DNA of 64,000 bases from Inquilinus ginsengisoli_A (lineage in GTDB: Bacteria; Pseudomonadota; Alphaproteobacteria; DSM-16000; Inquilinaceae). Every line of letters starts with the position of its first letter. The first letter of the stretch is position 1. This document shows, piece by piece, positions 38,314 through 45,758 of this stretch. Location of the stretch: assembly GCF_031453975.1 (NCBI RefSeq), contig NZ_JAVDPW010000001.1:248001-312000 (forward strand), given 5' to 3'. The position numbers and the translations under genes were made by a program. Under the pieces are notes generated by a model that saw only the letters and a program-made list of their open reading frames with translations, searched no databases and was not told the DNA's origin.

Positions 38314-38332
38314 GGCGGGCGCGAGGCCCGCC
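38314..38332. terminator. Short stem-loop between two convergent genes
   Basis: GGCGGGC and its complement form a 7 bp stem with a 5-base loop, located between the pseudouridine synthase stop and the lipoprotein stop. No U-run follows on either strand; a terminator role is inferred from position. Confidence 0.4.
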
Positions 38333-38347
38333 GTTCATCCTGTCGGA

Positions 38348-38809
38348 TCACTGGGCCCGATTGACCCGGATGGTGAAGTGCTCTTTCCCGTGCCAGATCG
38401 TCACCCGGCTGTAGTTGGCGGGCGCGGGGTCTTCGACATAGGGCGGGACGTCGATCGGCGTCACCACGGATGCGCCGGCCTGGGGCGCCGTCGCATGCAG
38501 TTCCAGGACCTTCGTCCTTGCGGCTTTGCCCGGGGGGCCGTCCACCAACTCGGCCGTCCATCCGGCCGATGGGGCGACCACGGCCCCCGTCGTCCCCTCC
38601 ACATGCAGCGACGGGGGTGAGCCCGGCATCACATTCAACCAGGCGGTGAAGTCCTTCGGATTGACTTTCACCTGGTCGACGTCGTTTTTGGCCGGCGTTG
38701 CTGCTTCGGTCACCTGCGGTGTCGTGTTGGTCGTCGCCTGAGGCGAGCTGCAACCTGCCAGGGCTGTAATGAAGAACCCCGCTAACAGTACGCTATTGTA
38801 CTTGGCCAT
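38348..38809 (-). CDS. Hypothetical lipoprotein
   Basis: A 153-residue protein with signal peptide MAKYNSVLLAGFFITALAGC (lipidated Cys at residue 20). The mature part has a Thr/Ala-rich linker, then a beta-rich domain with FTAWLNVMPGSPPSLHVEGTTGAVVAPSAGWTAELV and ending YSRVTIWHGKEHFTIRVNRAQ. I do not recognise a family. AT-rich DNA upstream suggests its own promoter. Convergent with the pseudouridine synthase gene. Confidence 0.7.
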   Translation of the reverse strand: MAKYNSVLLAGFFITALAGCSSPQATTNTTPQVTEAATPAKNDVDQVKVNPKDFTAWLNVMPGSPPSLHVEGTTGAVVAPSAGWTAELVDGPPGKAARTKVLELHATAPQAGASVVTPIDVPPYVEDPAPANYSRVTIWHGKEHFTIRVNRAQ

Positions 38810-38835
38810 TTGGGCTTCTCCCCTAATATTGGGCG

Positions 38836-39057
38836 CTATACACGACGTTTATACGTGATCGCCCGGTATTTGGCCAGCCCAGGCGGAGCGGCGAAATGCT
38901 CGCTGGTCATGGCCATTCGGCAGGGCACGGGTGATGGCCTTCGGTGGATTTCCCGGGCAGGGATAAATACCTCGATTCCACCAAGCCCAGCCGGATCAGC
39001 CGCCGCCTGGGCGACGGCCGATCCAATGGAGACAATTTCGGCGACCAGTGGTTCCAT
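38836..39057 (-). CDS. Possible small protein downstream of lysE
   Basis: A 73-codon open frame starts 14 bases after the lysE stop (MEPLVAEIVSIGSAV...) and ends ...LAKYRAITYKRRV. Codon choice is less GC-rich than in the neighbours and no clear ribosome binding site is seen, so it may be chance, or a small gene acquired later. I recognise no family. If it is not coding, the 38810-39071 interval is simply empty. Confidence 0.25.
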   Translation of the reverse strand: MEPLVAEIVSIGSAVAQAAADPAGLGGIEVFIPAREIHRRPSPVPCRMAMTSEHFAAPPGLAKYRAITYKRRV

Positions 39058-39071
39058 CGGGTCGACAATCG

Positions 39072-39689
39072 CTACTTGCCCCGGGCCAAGGCCAAGCCGA
39101 GGCCGGCGCCGATCAACAGGCTGCCGGAGATCCGGTTGCGCAGCCTCCCGTGGCGGGCCAGCAGGAAACGGGCGCGGCCAGCCAGCACCGCCCAAGTGCC
39201 GTCGACCGCGAGCGCCAGGATCAGGAACACCGCCGACAGCAGGGCGACCTGCGGCCCCGCCGGCCGGGCCGGGTCGATGAACTGGGAGAAGAAGGCGCCG
39301 GTGAACAGCAGCGTCTTCGGGTTGGTCAGCGACACCAGCAGGGCGCGGCCATAGATCCGGCGGGCGGATTTCGGCTGCGGCGCCGTCCGGGTCAGGTCGG
39401 CCGGCGGGGCCCGCCACTGCGCCACGCCCAGCCACAGCAGATAGGCGACGCCGATCCAGCGCAGCAGCTCGAACCAGCCGCCGAGCGCACCGAGCAGCTG
39501 GGCCATGCCGAGCGCGGCCAGGGCGAGCTGGACCACCATGGCGGAACTGGTGCCGAGCACGGTCAGCAGGCCGTAGCGCGGCCCCCAGGCGACGCTGTTG
39601 GCGACGATCAGGGCCACGTTCGGTCCCGGGATCAGCATCAGCAGGGTGACGGCGGCGGTGAAGGCCAGAAGCAGGGTCGGATCGATCAT
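39072..39689 (-). CDS. LysE/RhtB family amino-acid exporter
   Basis: A 205-residue inner-membrane exporter of the LysE superfamily with about six helices. The N-terminal LLAFTAAVTLLMLIPGPNVALIVANSVAWGPRYGL is the family signature (PGPN), and SLTNPKTLLFTGAFFSQFIDP near residue 130 is the second signature. Substrates of the family include basic, branched or hydroxy amino acids and homoserine lactone; none can be assigned here. GGAGAG precedes the ATG. A hairpin with a U-run lies 40 bases upstream on the same strand, suggesting transcript attenuation. Confidence 0.86.
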   Translation of the reverse strand: MIDPTLLLAFTAAVTLLMLIPGPNVALIVANSVAWGPRYGLLTVLGTSSAMVVQLALAALGMAQLLGALGGWFELLRWIGVAYLLWLGVAQWRAPPADLTRTAPQPKSARRIYGRALLVSLTNPKTLLFTGAFFSQFIDPARPAGPQVALLSAVFLILALAVDGTWAVLAGRARFLLARHGRLRNRISGSLLIGAGLGLALARGK

Positions 39690-39728
39690 CAAGGCTCTCC
39701 GGAAAAAGGCGCCGGCGAGGATCCGAAT

Positions 39729-39756
39729 CAAAAACCCCGCCGGCAGGACGGCGGGG
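39729..39756 (-). terminator. Intrinsic terminator or attenuator upstream of lysE
   Basis: On the minus strand CCCCGCCG, a 6-base loop and CGGCGGGG are followed directly by TTTTT. It lies only 40 bases before the lysE start codon on the lysE strand, the position of an attenuator. It could instead be the leftover terminator of the relic FAD gene located upstream on the same strand. Confidence 0.8.
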
Positions 39757-39774
39757 TGTGGGGCTTCGGGCTTG

Positions 39775-39825
39775 TCAGCCGACGGTCAGGAAGACCGCCG
39801 GCGGAACCAGGTCCCGTCCGCCCAT
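39775..39825 (-). CDS. Candidate 16-residue leader peptide of an attenuator
   Basis: The short frame reads MGGRDLVPPAVFLTVG and stops 18 bases before the terminator stem. It overlaps a stem (GGCGGA pairing with TCCGCC) and a second small stem (CGGTC with GACCG). An alternative leader of 34 codons (39786-39890), with two Trp codons and an Arg run near its end, overlaps it in another frame. Neither has a strong ribosome binding site. Expression is not shown; the call rests on geometry. Confidence 0.3.
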   Translation of the reverse strand: MGGRDLVPPAVFLTVG

Positions 39826-39943
39826 GCGACAGCCACCGCCGGGTGAAGCCGGCGTTGTTGGCGCGTCGCGAGGGGACGGTGACAAACCATGGCGACAGCC
39901 TAATGGCGCAGGCGGTCAGCCGTCAATCCGGTGTCCAGGGCAC

Positions 39944-40067
39944 GCCGCCGCCATCTCCGCATCCCCTGGCCGTAGACCGGGTTGAAGCGGCAGATCGCGT
40001 CGCCCGGCGGCAGCAGCCCGCAGGCGAAGGTTCCGGCAGGGAATCTCGAAGCCCCACCGTGTTTCAT
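39944..40067 (-). pseudogene. Relic of an FAD-dependent monooxygenase (epoxidase-like)
   Basis: The minus strand reads LLPPGDAICRFNPVYGQGM, nearly the same as ILPVGDAFCRFNPIYGQGM in the intact FAD monooxygenase 1.2 kb away on the other strand. Nucleotide identity over this segment is also high. Immediately after the motif the text jumps to GAGATGGCGGCGGC, which matches the last codons (EMAAA) of the intact gene, so about 100 codons between were deleted. Only this C-terminal scrap remains. It shows that two related genes once stood here in inverted orientation. Confidence 0.7.
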
Positions 40068-40239
40068 CCGTAGCCGGATTGGGCCGCTGGCGACATCATC
40101 CGGCAGTTGGCCGGACGATATCCAATCTCATAGAGTTCATTGCTTTGCGGCGATTGCGGGTGCTCTCCAGCCCGCCTCGGTGCCGGCGAGTCCATCGCGC
40201 GTCACCGTCCGGTCGCCCGGGCAGATGGAGATCGGGTGG

Positions 40240-41589
40240 ATGACAAGGCAGATCGGCAGGCACGCCGTCGTCGTCGGAGCCGGAATGAGCGGCTTGACGG
40301 TCGGGCATGCGCTCGCGAACCATTTCGAGCGGGTCACCCTGTTGGAGCGGGACAGGCTTCCCGCCGGCATCGGGCATCGGGTGGGCACGCCGCAGGACAA
40401 GCATCTCCACGCCCTGCTGGCCGGCGGCCAGGGCGCTCTGACCGAGCTCTTCCCCGGGTTCGAGCAGGATCTCGTGGCGGCCGGCGGCGTGCCGATCCGG
40501 GTGGCGGGCGACATGCGGGTCGAACAGGTGGGCTACGACCCGTTCCCCCAGCGCGATCTCGGCTGGACCGCCTACACCATGTCGCGGCCGCTGATCGAGT
40601 TCCTGGTCCGGCGGTATGCCGAGCAGCGGCCCAACATCGTGCTGCGGCCCGGCTGCCGCGCCACCGAGCTGGTGACCTCGGATGACGGCACGGCGGTGAC
40701 GGCGGTGCGCTGCGTGACGGCGGAGGGCGCGCAGGAAACCCTGCCGGCGGATCTGGTGGTGGATGCGTCGGCCAGTGGGGCCCTGACCCTGGCGCTGCTG
40801 CGGTCGGTCCGCCTGCCGCTGCCCGAGACCTCCACGGTCGGCGTCGGCCGGTTCTACGCCACCACCGTCTTCCAGATCCCCGACGATGCGCCGGACGACT
40901 GGAAGCTGGTGATGACCTTCTCCAACCCGCAGGAGAACAGCCGCCGCGGCATGCTGATGCCGCTGGAGGGCAACCGCTGGATGCTGAGCACGGGCGACCA
41001 GGATGGCGGCCTGCCCCCCGCCGACTGGGCCGGGGTGCTGGAGTACCTGCAGGGGCTGCGGACCCCGACGATCTACAACGCGGTCAAGGCCCTGCAGCCG
41101 CTGGGCGAGGTCCGGCGCCACGTCTTCCAGGAAAGCGTGTGGCATCATTTCGAGCGGCTCGAGACCGTGCCGCGCGGCATCCTGCCAGTCGGCGACGCGT
41201 TCTGCCGGTTCAACCCGATCTACGGCCAGGGCATGACGCTGGCGGCGCAGGAGGCCTGCCTGCTGGGCGACCTGCTGCCGGCGGCGGCGCTGTCGCCGGA
41301 CCCGCTGGCCGAGCTGCAGCAGAGTTTCCTGTGCGAGGTCGGCGGCCTGATCGAGGGCCCCTGGGTGATGTCGGCCATCAACGACTACATCTATCCTCAC
41401 ACCCGCGGCGAGCGGCCCGCGGACTTCGCCAATTCGGTCAGGTTCGGCGCCGCGCTGAACCGCCTGGCCGCGCGCGACCCGGCGATCCACAAGCTGGCGG
41501 TCGAGGTGCAGCATCTGCTGAAGCCCCGCAGCGCCTACCAGGACCCGGATGTGATGCGCCGGGTGATGGCCGAGATGGCGGCGGCATGA
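40240..41589 (+). CDS. FAD-dependent monooxygenase (epoxidase-like)
   Basis: A 449-residue flavoprotein. The nucleotide-binding motif RHAVVVGAGMSGLTVGHAL is at residues 7-25, followed by LERDRLPAGIGHRVGTPQDKHLHALLAGG and TMSRPLIEFLVRRYAE, a pattern I associate with LasC/MonCI-type epoxidases and related squalene-epoxidase-like enzymes. The second flavin motif GILPVGDAFCRFNPIYGQGMTLAAQEA near residue 325 contains the conserved Gly-Asp. The likely reaction is NAD(P)H/FAD-dependent oxygenation, possibly alkene epoxidation. The stop overlaps a potential start of the epoxide hydrolase frame. GGAG precedes the ATG. Confidence 0.78.
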   Translation: MTRQIGRHAVVVGAGMSGLTVGHALANHFERVTLLERDRLPAGIGHRVGTPQDKHLHALLAGGQGALTELFPGFEQDLVAAGGVPIRVAGDMRVEQVGYDPFPQRDLGWTAYTMSRPLIEFLVRRYAEQRPNIVLRPGCRATELVTSDDGTAVTAVRCVTAEGAQETLPADLVVDASASGALTLALLRSVRLPLPETSTVGVGRFYATTVFQIPDDAPDDWKLVMTFSNPQENSRRGMLMPLEGNRWMLSTGDQDGGLPPADWAGVLEYLQGLRTPTIYNAVKALQPLGEVRRHVFQESVWHHFERLETVPRGILPVGDAFCRFNPIYGQGMTLAAQEACLLGDLLPAAALSPDPLAELQQSFLCEVGGLIEGPWVMSAINDYIYPHTRGERPADFANSVRFGAALNRLAARDPAIHKLAVEVQHLLKPRSAYQDPDVMRRVMAEMAAA

Positions 41590-41621
41590 CGAGCGATACG
41601 GACATGGGACAGGAGAGCGGG

Positions 41622-42593
41622 ATGACGGCTGTGCAGCACCGCATGATCGAGACCAACGGCATCAGCATGCATGTCGCGGAGCAGGGGGAGGGCCCGGCCG
41701 TGCTGCTGTGCCACGGCTTTCCCGAATCCTGGTACTCCTGGCGCCATCAGCTGCGGGCGCTGGCCGAGGCCGGGTTCCGGGCGATCGCGCCGGACATGCG
41801 CGGCTATGGGCAAACCGACGCGCCGCCGGAGATCGACCGGTATTCGATGTTTCACCTGGTGGGCGACATGGTCGGGCTGCTCGATGCCCTGGGGCTGGAG
41901 CGCGCCGCCATCGTCGGCCATGACTGGGGGGCGCCGGTGGCGTGGCACGCGGCGCTGCTGCGCCCCGACCGCTTCCGCGGCGTGGCCGGGCTCAGCGTGC
42001 CGTTCCGGCCGCGCCTGGCCGGGGGCGGGCCGCCGACCGCCCGGATGCCACGGCGCGACGACGCGGTGTTCTACCAGCTCTACTTCCAGGACCCCGGCGT
42101 CGCCGAGGCGGATCTCGGGCGGGATGTCCGGCGCAGCCTGCTGACCCTGTTCGGCATCCAGTTCCAACGCAACGCCCAGGGGGGAGAGGTGGGCATGGTG
42201 CCGCTCGACCGCGGCATGATCGGCAGCGCGCCCGCGCAGCCCGGCCGGCCGCCCTGGCTCGGCGAGGACGACATCGCCTTCTACACGGCGGAATTCCAGC
42301 GCAACGGCTTCCGCGGGCCGCTGAACTGGTACCGCAACATCGACCGCAACTGGGAGCTGCTGGCGCCCTTCGCCGGGGCGCAGATTGCCTGTCCCGCGCT
42401 GTACGTCGCCGGCGACCAGGATCTGGTCGTGCACTTCCCCGGCATGGACCAGATCATCGCCAACCTGTCGCAGTCGGTGCCGCGGCTGACGCGCACGGTC
42501 ATGCTGCCCGGCTGCGGCCACTGGACCCAGCAGGAGCGGGTGCCGGAGGTCAATGCGGCGCTGATCGCCTTCCTGCGGGGTCTCGAAGCCTAG
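41622..42593 (+). CDS. Alpha/beta-hydrolase, epoxide hydrolase-like
   Basis: A 323-residue soluble epoxide hydrolase-type protein. It has the oxyanion motif CHGFPESWYSWRHQL, the nucleophile Asp101 in IVGHDWGAPVAW (Asp rather than Ser), acid CPALYVAGDQDLVV and His in LPGCGHWTQQERP-like GCGHWTQQERV. Lid-domain tyrosines that polarise the epoxide are plausible (Phe-Tyr-Gln-Leu-Tyr, WYRNIDRNW). The start with AGGAGAGCGGG directly upstream is best; in-frame ATGs lie 18 and 36 bases earlier, the first overlapping the monooxygenase stop. It probably acts on the product of that enzyme. Confidence 0.86.
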   Translation: MTAVQHRMIETNGISMHVAEQGEGPAVLLCHGFPESWYSWRHQLRALAEAGFRAIAPDMRGYGQTDAPPEIDRYSMFHLVGDMVGLLDALGLERAAIVGHDWGAPVAWHAALLRPDRFRGVAGLSVPFRPRLAGGGPPTARMPRRDDAVFYQLYFQDPGVAEADLGRDVRRSLLTLFGIQFQRNAQGGEVGMVPLDRGMIGSAPAQPGRPPWLGEDDIAFYTAEFQRNGFRGPLNWYRNIDRNWELLAPFAGAQIACPALYVAGDQDLVVHFPGMDQIIANLSQSVPRLTRTVMLPGCGHWTQQERVPEVNAALIAFLRGLEA

Positions 42594-42603
42594 AAGCGGC
42601 TGG

Positions 42604-42993
42604 TCAGCCGGCCGGCGCCGCCGAGGTCATCCAGCCGACGACGGCGCCGGTCGGGTCGCGGACGATGGCGATGCGGCCGACGCCGGGCACGTCGAAGATG
42701 TCGCGCATCAGGGTGGCGCCGGCCTGCTGCGCCGCCGCGACTCGGGCGTCGACGTCGTCGACCTCGATGTAGGCGAACCAGTGCGGCGGCACGGCGTCCA
42801 TGCCCGGCAGGCCCCGCAGGTCGAACACGCCGCCCACCATTCGGCCGCCGATGCTGGCGACCAGGTATTCGCCACCGCCGGCCATCGGCATGGTCTCGAA
42901 GCTCCAGCCCAGGGTCTGGGCGTAGAAGTCGCGGGCGGCAGCGGGATCGCGCGTGTTCAGCTCGTTCCAGCAGAAGGTTCCGTGGTCGGGCAT
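42604..42993 (-). CDS. VOC family (glyoxalase-like) protein
   Basis: A 129-residue vicinal-oxygen-chelate protein. It starts HGTFCWNELNTRDPAAARDFYAQTLGWSFETM and ends FDVPGVGRIAIVRDPTGAVVGWMT, the two beta-alpha-beta-beta-beta modules of one VOC domain; PHWFAYIEVDDVDARVAAAQQAGA joins them. It resembles the short CatE-like or SgaA-type 'hydroxylase' VOC proteins. The role is unknown; metal-binding is expected. It lies 47 bp after the stop of the ABC permease on the same strand and is convergent with the epoxide hydrolase. Confidence 0.84.
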   Translation of the reverse strand: MPDHGTFCWNELNTRDPAAARDFYAQTLGWSFETMPMAGGGEYLVASIGGRMVGGVFDLRGLPGMDAVPPHWFAYIEVDDVDARVAAAQQAGATLMRDIFDVPGVGRIAIVRDPTGAVVGWMTSAAPAG

Positions 42994-43040
42994 GGCCTGT
43001 CTCCCTGTGCGGCGGCGGTCGCCGCCTTCCCGTCAGGCTA

Positions 43041-44051
43041 TCACGGTTTCGATGACGATCCGGCGACCGCCGCCGTCGGCCCGGCGGCGACCGGCACCGC
43101 CCGGGCCAGGCGCGCCGTGCGCATCCGCTGCAGGTGCTGGTCGGCCAGCACGCCGATCAGGATCACCGTGCCCATCACCGCGAAGTTCAGCGAGGAGGGG
43201 ATGCCCAGCAGGTTGACCAGGTTCTGCAGCACCTGCAGCAGCACGGTGCCGAGGATGATGCCGAGGATCGAGCCCTCGCCGCCGCGCAGCGAGCAGCCGC
43301 CCAGCACCGCCGCGGCGATGGCGTAGAGCTCGTAAAAGTTGCCGTGCGCGGAGGGCTGGATCGAGTTCGTGTAGAACGCGAGGAAGACGGCGGCCAGGCC
43401 GGCCAGAAGCCCACAGATGACATAGGCCGAGGCGATGACGGTGCGGGTGCTGATGCCGGAATAGCGCGCCGCCTCCTCGTTCTTGCCGACCGCGAACAGA
43501 TAGCGGCCGAACACCGATCGGTGCAGCACCACCCACATCACCAGCGCCACCACCACCAGCGCCAGGAAGCTGTTGGGGATGCCGAAGCTGCGGCCGGTGG
43601 CGAAATCCGCCAGCGTGTCGAAATCGCCGCCATAGCCGAAGCCGACGGTGGCGTCGTCGGTGTAGTAGCGCGCGGCGCCGCGGTAGATCAGCAGGGCGCA
43701 CAGGGTGACGACGAAGGGCTGGATCCCGACCCGGGCGACCAGGAAGCCATGGATGGCGCCGAACACGCCGCCCATGGCGATGGCGGCGGCCAGGGCCAGC
43801 GGCCAGGACCAGCCCCAGTTCACCACCATGTCGACGAAGACGACGCCGATCAGCGCGAACGCCGACCCGACCGACAGCTCGATCCCCCCGGTGATGATCA
43901 CCAGGCCCTGGCCGATCGAGAACAGGCCGTAGAGGCCGACCAGATTGGCCATGTTCACGAGATTCACCGTCGAGATGAAGCGCGGCTGCAGCAGCGCCAC
44001 GATGCAGCCGATCACCAGGATCAGGATCGCGAGCCCCAGTTCCTTCCTCAT
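43041..44051 (-). CDS. CUT2 sugar ABC transporter permease
   Basis: A 336-residue RbsC-like permease with eight to ten helices. Signatures are FSIGQGLVIITGGIELSVGSAFALIGVV and GIQPFVVTLCALLIYRGAARY, with the EAA-like loop GISTRTVIASAYVICGLLAGLAAV and LGGCSLRGGEGSILGIILGTVLLQVLQNLVNLL near the end. It belongs with the ATPase and binding-protein genes just upstream on the same strand, separated from the ATPase by 139 bp that contain a palindrome-pair repeat. The sugar is unknown. Confidence 0.9.
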   Translation of the reverse strand: MRKELGLAILILVIGCIVALLQPRFISTVNLVNMANLVGLYGLFSIGQGLVIITGGIELSVGSAFALIGVVFVDMVVNWGWSWPLALAAAIAMGGVFGAIHGFLVARVGIQPFVVTLCALLIYRGAARYYTDDATVGFGYGGDFDTLADFATGRSFGIPNSFLALVVVALVMWVVLHRSVFGRYLFAVGKNEEAARYSGISTRTVIASAYVICGLLAGLAAVFLAFYTNSIQPSAHGNFYELYAIAAAVLGGCSLRGGEGSILGIILGTVLLQVLQNLVNLLGIPSSLNFAVMGTVILIGVLADQHLQRMRTARLARAVPVAAGPTAAVAGSSSKP

Positions 44052-44096
44052 TTACCCGACGTCCTCCCGGTTCGCGTCTCTATCCGTTTTATTCCC

Positions 44097-44174
44097 TGTC
44101 ATTGCCGGGCTCGACCCGGCAATCCAGAAGATGTCGACAACCTCTGGATGCCCGGGTCAAGCCCGGGCATGACA
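44097..44174 (+). repeat. REP-like palindrome pair, copy 2
   Basis: The same family as the element near 5 kb. The left arm starts TGTCATTGCCGGGCTCGACC and the right arm, read on the minus strand, starts TGTCATGCCCGGGCTTGACC. Each arm folds into its own hairpin, and the pair forms a larger cruciform. This copy lies inside a transporter operon, between the ATPase and permease genes, where it could alter messenger stability. Confidence 0.8.
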
Positions 44175-44190
44175 ACAAGGGAAAGCCCCT

Positions 44191-45699
44191 TCACGCCGCC
44201 AGCGGCCGGCCGACGGCCAGCTGCATCACGTTCGGCTCGCTGAACTGGTCCCGGCGCAGTGTGCCGCTGATCCGGCCCTCATGCATCACCGCGATGCGGT
44301 CGCTGACGCCGATCACCTCCTCCATGTCGCTGGAGATCATCAGGATCGGCACGCCGCGGTCGGCCAGATTGCGCATCAGCTGGTAGATCTCGGATTTGGC
44401 GCCGACGTCGATGCCACGGGTCGGCTCGTCGAAGATCAGGAAGCGCGGCTGCATCGCCAGCCATTTCGCCAGCACGATCTTCTGCTGGTTGCCGCCGGAC
44501 AGCTTCAGCGCGTTGGTCATGACCGACGGGGTGCGGATGCGCAGCTTCTCCCGCTGGGTCTCGGCTTCGCGCAGCTCGGCGCCGCGGCTGATCAGCCCGC
44601 GCCGGGCATGGCGGTCGAGGTTGGGCAGGGTCACGTTCTGGGCGATGCTCATCTCGAGCACCAGGCCGCTGCGCTTGCGATCCTCCGGCACCAGGAACAC
44701 GCCCTGGGCGATGGCGGTGCGGGGCGTGCCGAGCGCCAGCGCCTTGCCGTCGAGCCGGACCTCGCCGGCCAGCATCCGGTCGATGCCGAAGATCGCCCGC
44801 GCCAGCTCGGTGCGGCCGGAGCCGACCAAGCCGGCGAAGCCCAGGATCTCGCCGCGCCCGACCGACAGCGTCACCTCGTGGTCGGGATAGGTGGCGGTGC
44901 GGACGCCGCGGATCTCGACCGCGTCGGGCTGGGCCGCGACCGCGGGCGGGATGTAGAGCGCCCGCAGGTCGCGCCCGACCATCATCCGCACCATGCGGTC
45001 ATGGTGGATCTCGTCGCGGTCGAGCGCCCCGACCAGCTGGCCGTCGCGCAGGCAGACCACGCGGTCGGCACAGGCCTCGATCTCGCCCAGGCGGTGGGTG
45101 ATGAAGATGATGGCGACGCCGGCCGCCCTCAGCTCGCCGATCACGCGCAGCAGGGTCTGCGTCTCGGTCAGGGTCAGGCTCGAGGTCGGCTCGTCCATGA
45201 TGATGATGCGGGCATCGAGCGACAGCGCCTTGGCGATCTCCACCATCTGGCGCTGGGCGATCGACAGCTCGGCCAGCGGCGTGGCCGGCCCGAAATCGAC
45301 GCTCAGCCGGTCGAGCAGCCTTTGCGTGTCGGCGTGCAGCCGGGCGGTGTCGATCAGCTTCAGCGGGCCGAAGCGCCGCGGCTCGCGCCCGATGAAGACG
45401 TTGGCGGCGACGTCGAGATTGTCGAAGAGGTTCAGCTCCTGGTGCACGAAGGCGATGCCGGCGGCGATCGCCTCCTGCACCGTCAGCGCCGCACGCGGCG
45501 TGCCGCCGACGGTGACGGTGCCGGTGGTCGGGGCCTCGACCCCGCCCAGGATCTTCATCAGCGTCGACTTGCCGGCCCCGTTCTCGCCGATCAGCCCGAC
45601 CACCTCGCCGCGGCCGACGGACAGGCTGACATCCCTCAGCGCCTGCACGCCGGGATAGGTCTTGGAGATTCCCTCCATGGCCAGGACGGCATCGGTCAT
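44191..45699 (-). CDS. CUT2 sugar ABC transporter ATP-binding protein
   Basis: A 502-residue RbsA-like protein with two ATPase domains. The first has Walker A LIGENGAGKSTLMKIL and signature LSIAQRQMVEIAKAL with Walker B ARIIIMDEPTSSLT; the second has a degenerate Walker A (FAGLVGSGRTELARAIFG) and signature LSGGNQQKIVLAKWLAMQPRFLIFDEPTRGIDVG. Degeneracy of the second site is normal for the CUT2 class. It begins 59 bp after the binding-protein gene. Confidence 0.92.
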   Translation of the reverse strand: MTDAVLAMEGISKTYPGVQALRDVSLSVGRGEVVGLIGENGAGKSTLMKILGGVEAPTTGTVTVGGTPRAALTVQEAIAAGIAFVHQELNLFDNLDVAANVFIGREPRRFGPLKLIDTARLHADTQRLLDRLSVDFGPATPLAELSIAQRQMVEIAKALSLDARIIIMDEPTSSLTLTETQTLLRVIGELRAAGVAIIFITHRLGEIEACADRVVCLRDGQLVGALDRDEIHHDRMVRMMVGRDLRALYIPPAVAAQPDAVEIRGVRTATYPDHEVTLSVGRGEILGFAGLVGSGRTELARAIFGIDRMLAGEVRLDGKALALGTPRTAIAQGVFLVPEDRKRSGLVLEMSIAQNVTLPNLDRHARRGLISRGAELREAETQREKLRIRTPSVMTNALKLSGGNQQKIVLAKWLAMQPRFLIFDEPTRGIDVGAKSEIYQLMRNLADRGVPILMISSDMEEVIGVSDRIAVMHEGRISGTLRRDQFSEPNVMQLAVGRPLAA

Positions 45700-45758
45700 C
45701 TGCTGCTCCCTCGGGGCGACGGTGGCGGCGGAGGCCGGGGCCTCCGCCGCGCCCTGCC

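Larger units (their letters stand above)
39690..40239. other. Intergenic region with attenuator-like leader and gene relic
   Basis: This 550 bp interval between divergent lysE and the FAD monooxygenase holds the lysE leader structures near its left end, the remains of a second FAD enzyme on the minus strand in the middle, and presumably the promoter of the intact FAD gene in the last 170 bp. No intact gene longer than a leader peptide is supported. Confidence 0.6.

Noticed and set aside
42597..42610. Palindrome CGGCTGGTCAGCCG as terminator between the epoxide hydrolase and VOC genes
   Set aside because: The loop would have only two bases and the sequence is explained by coding at the gene end.
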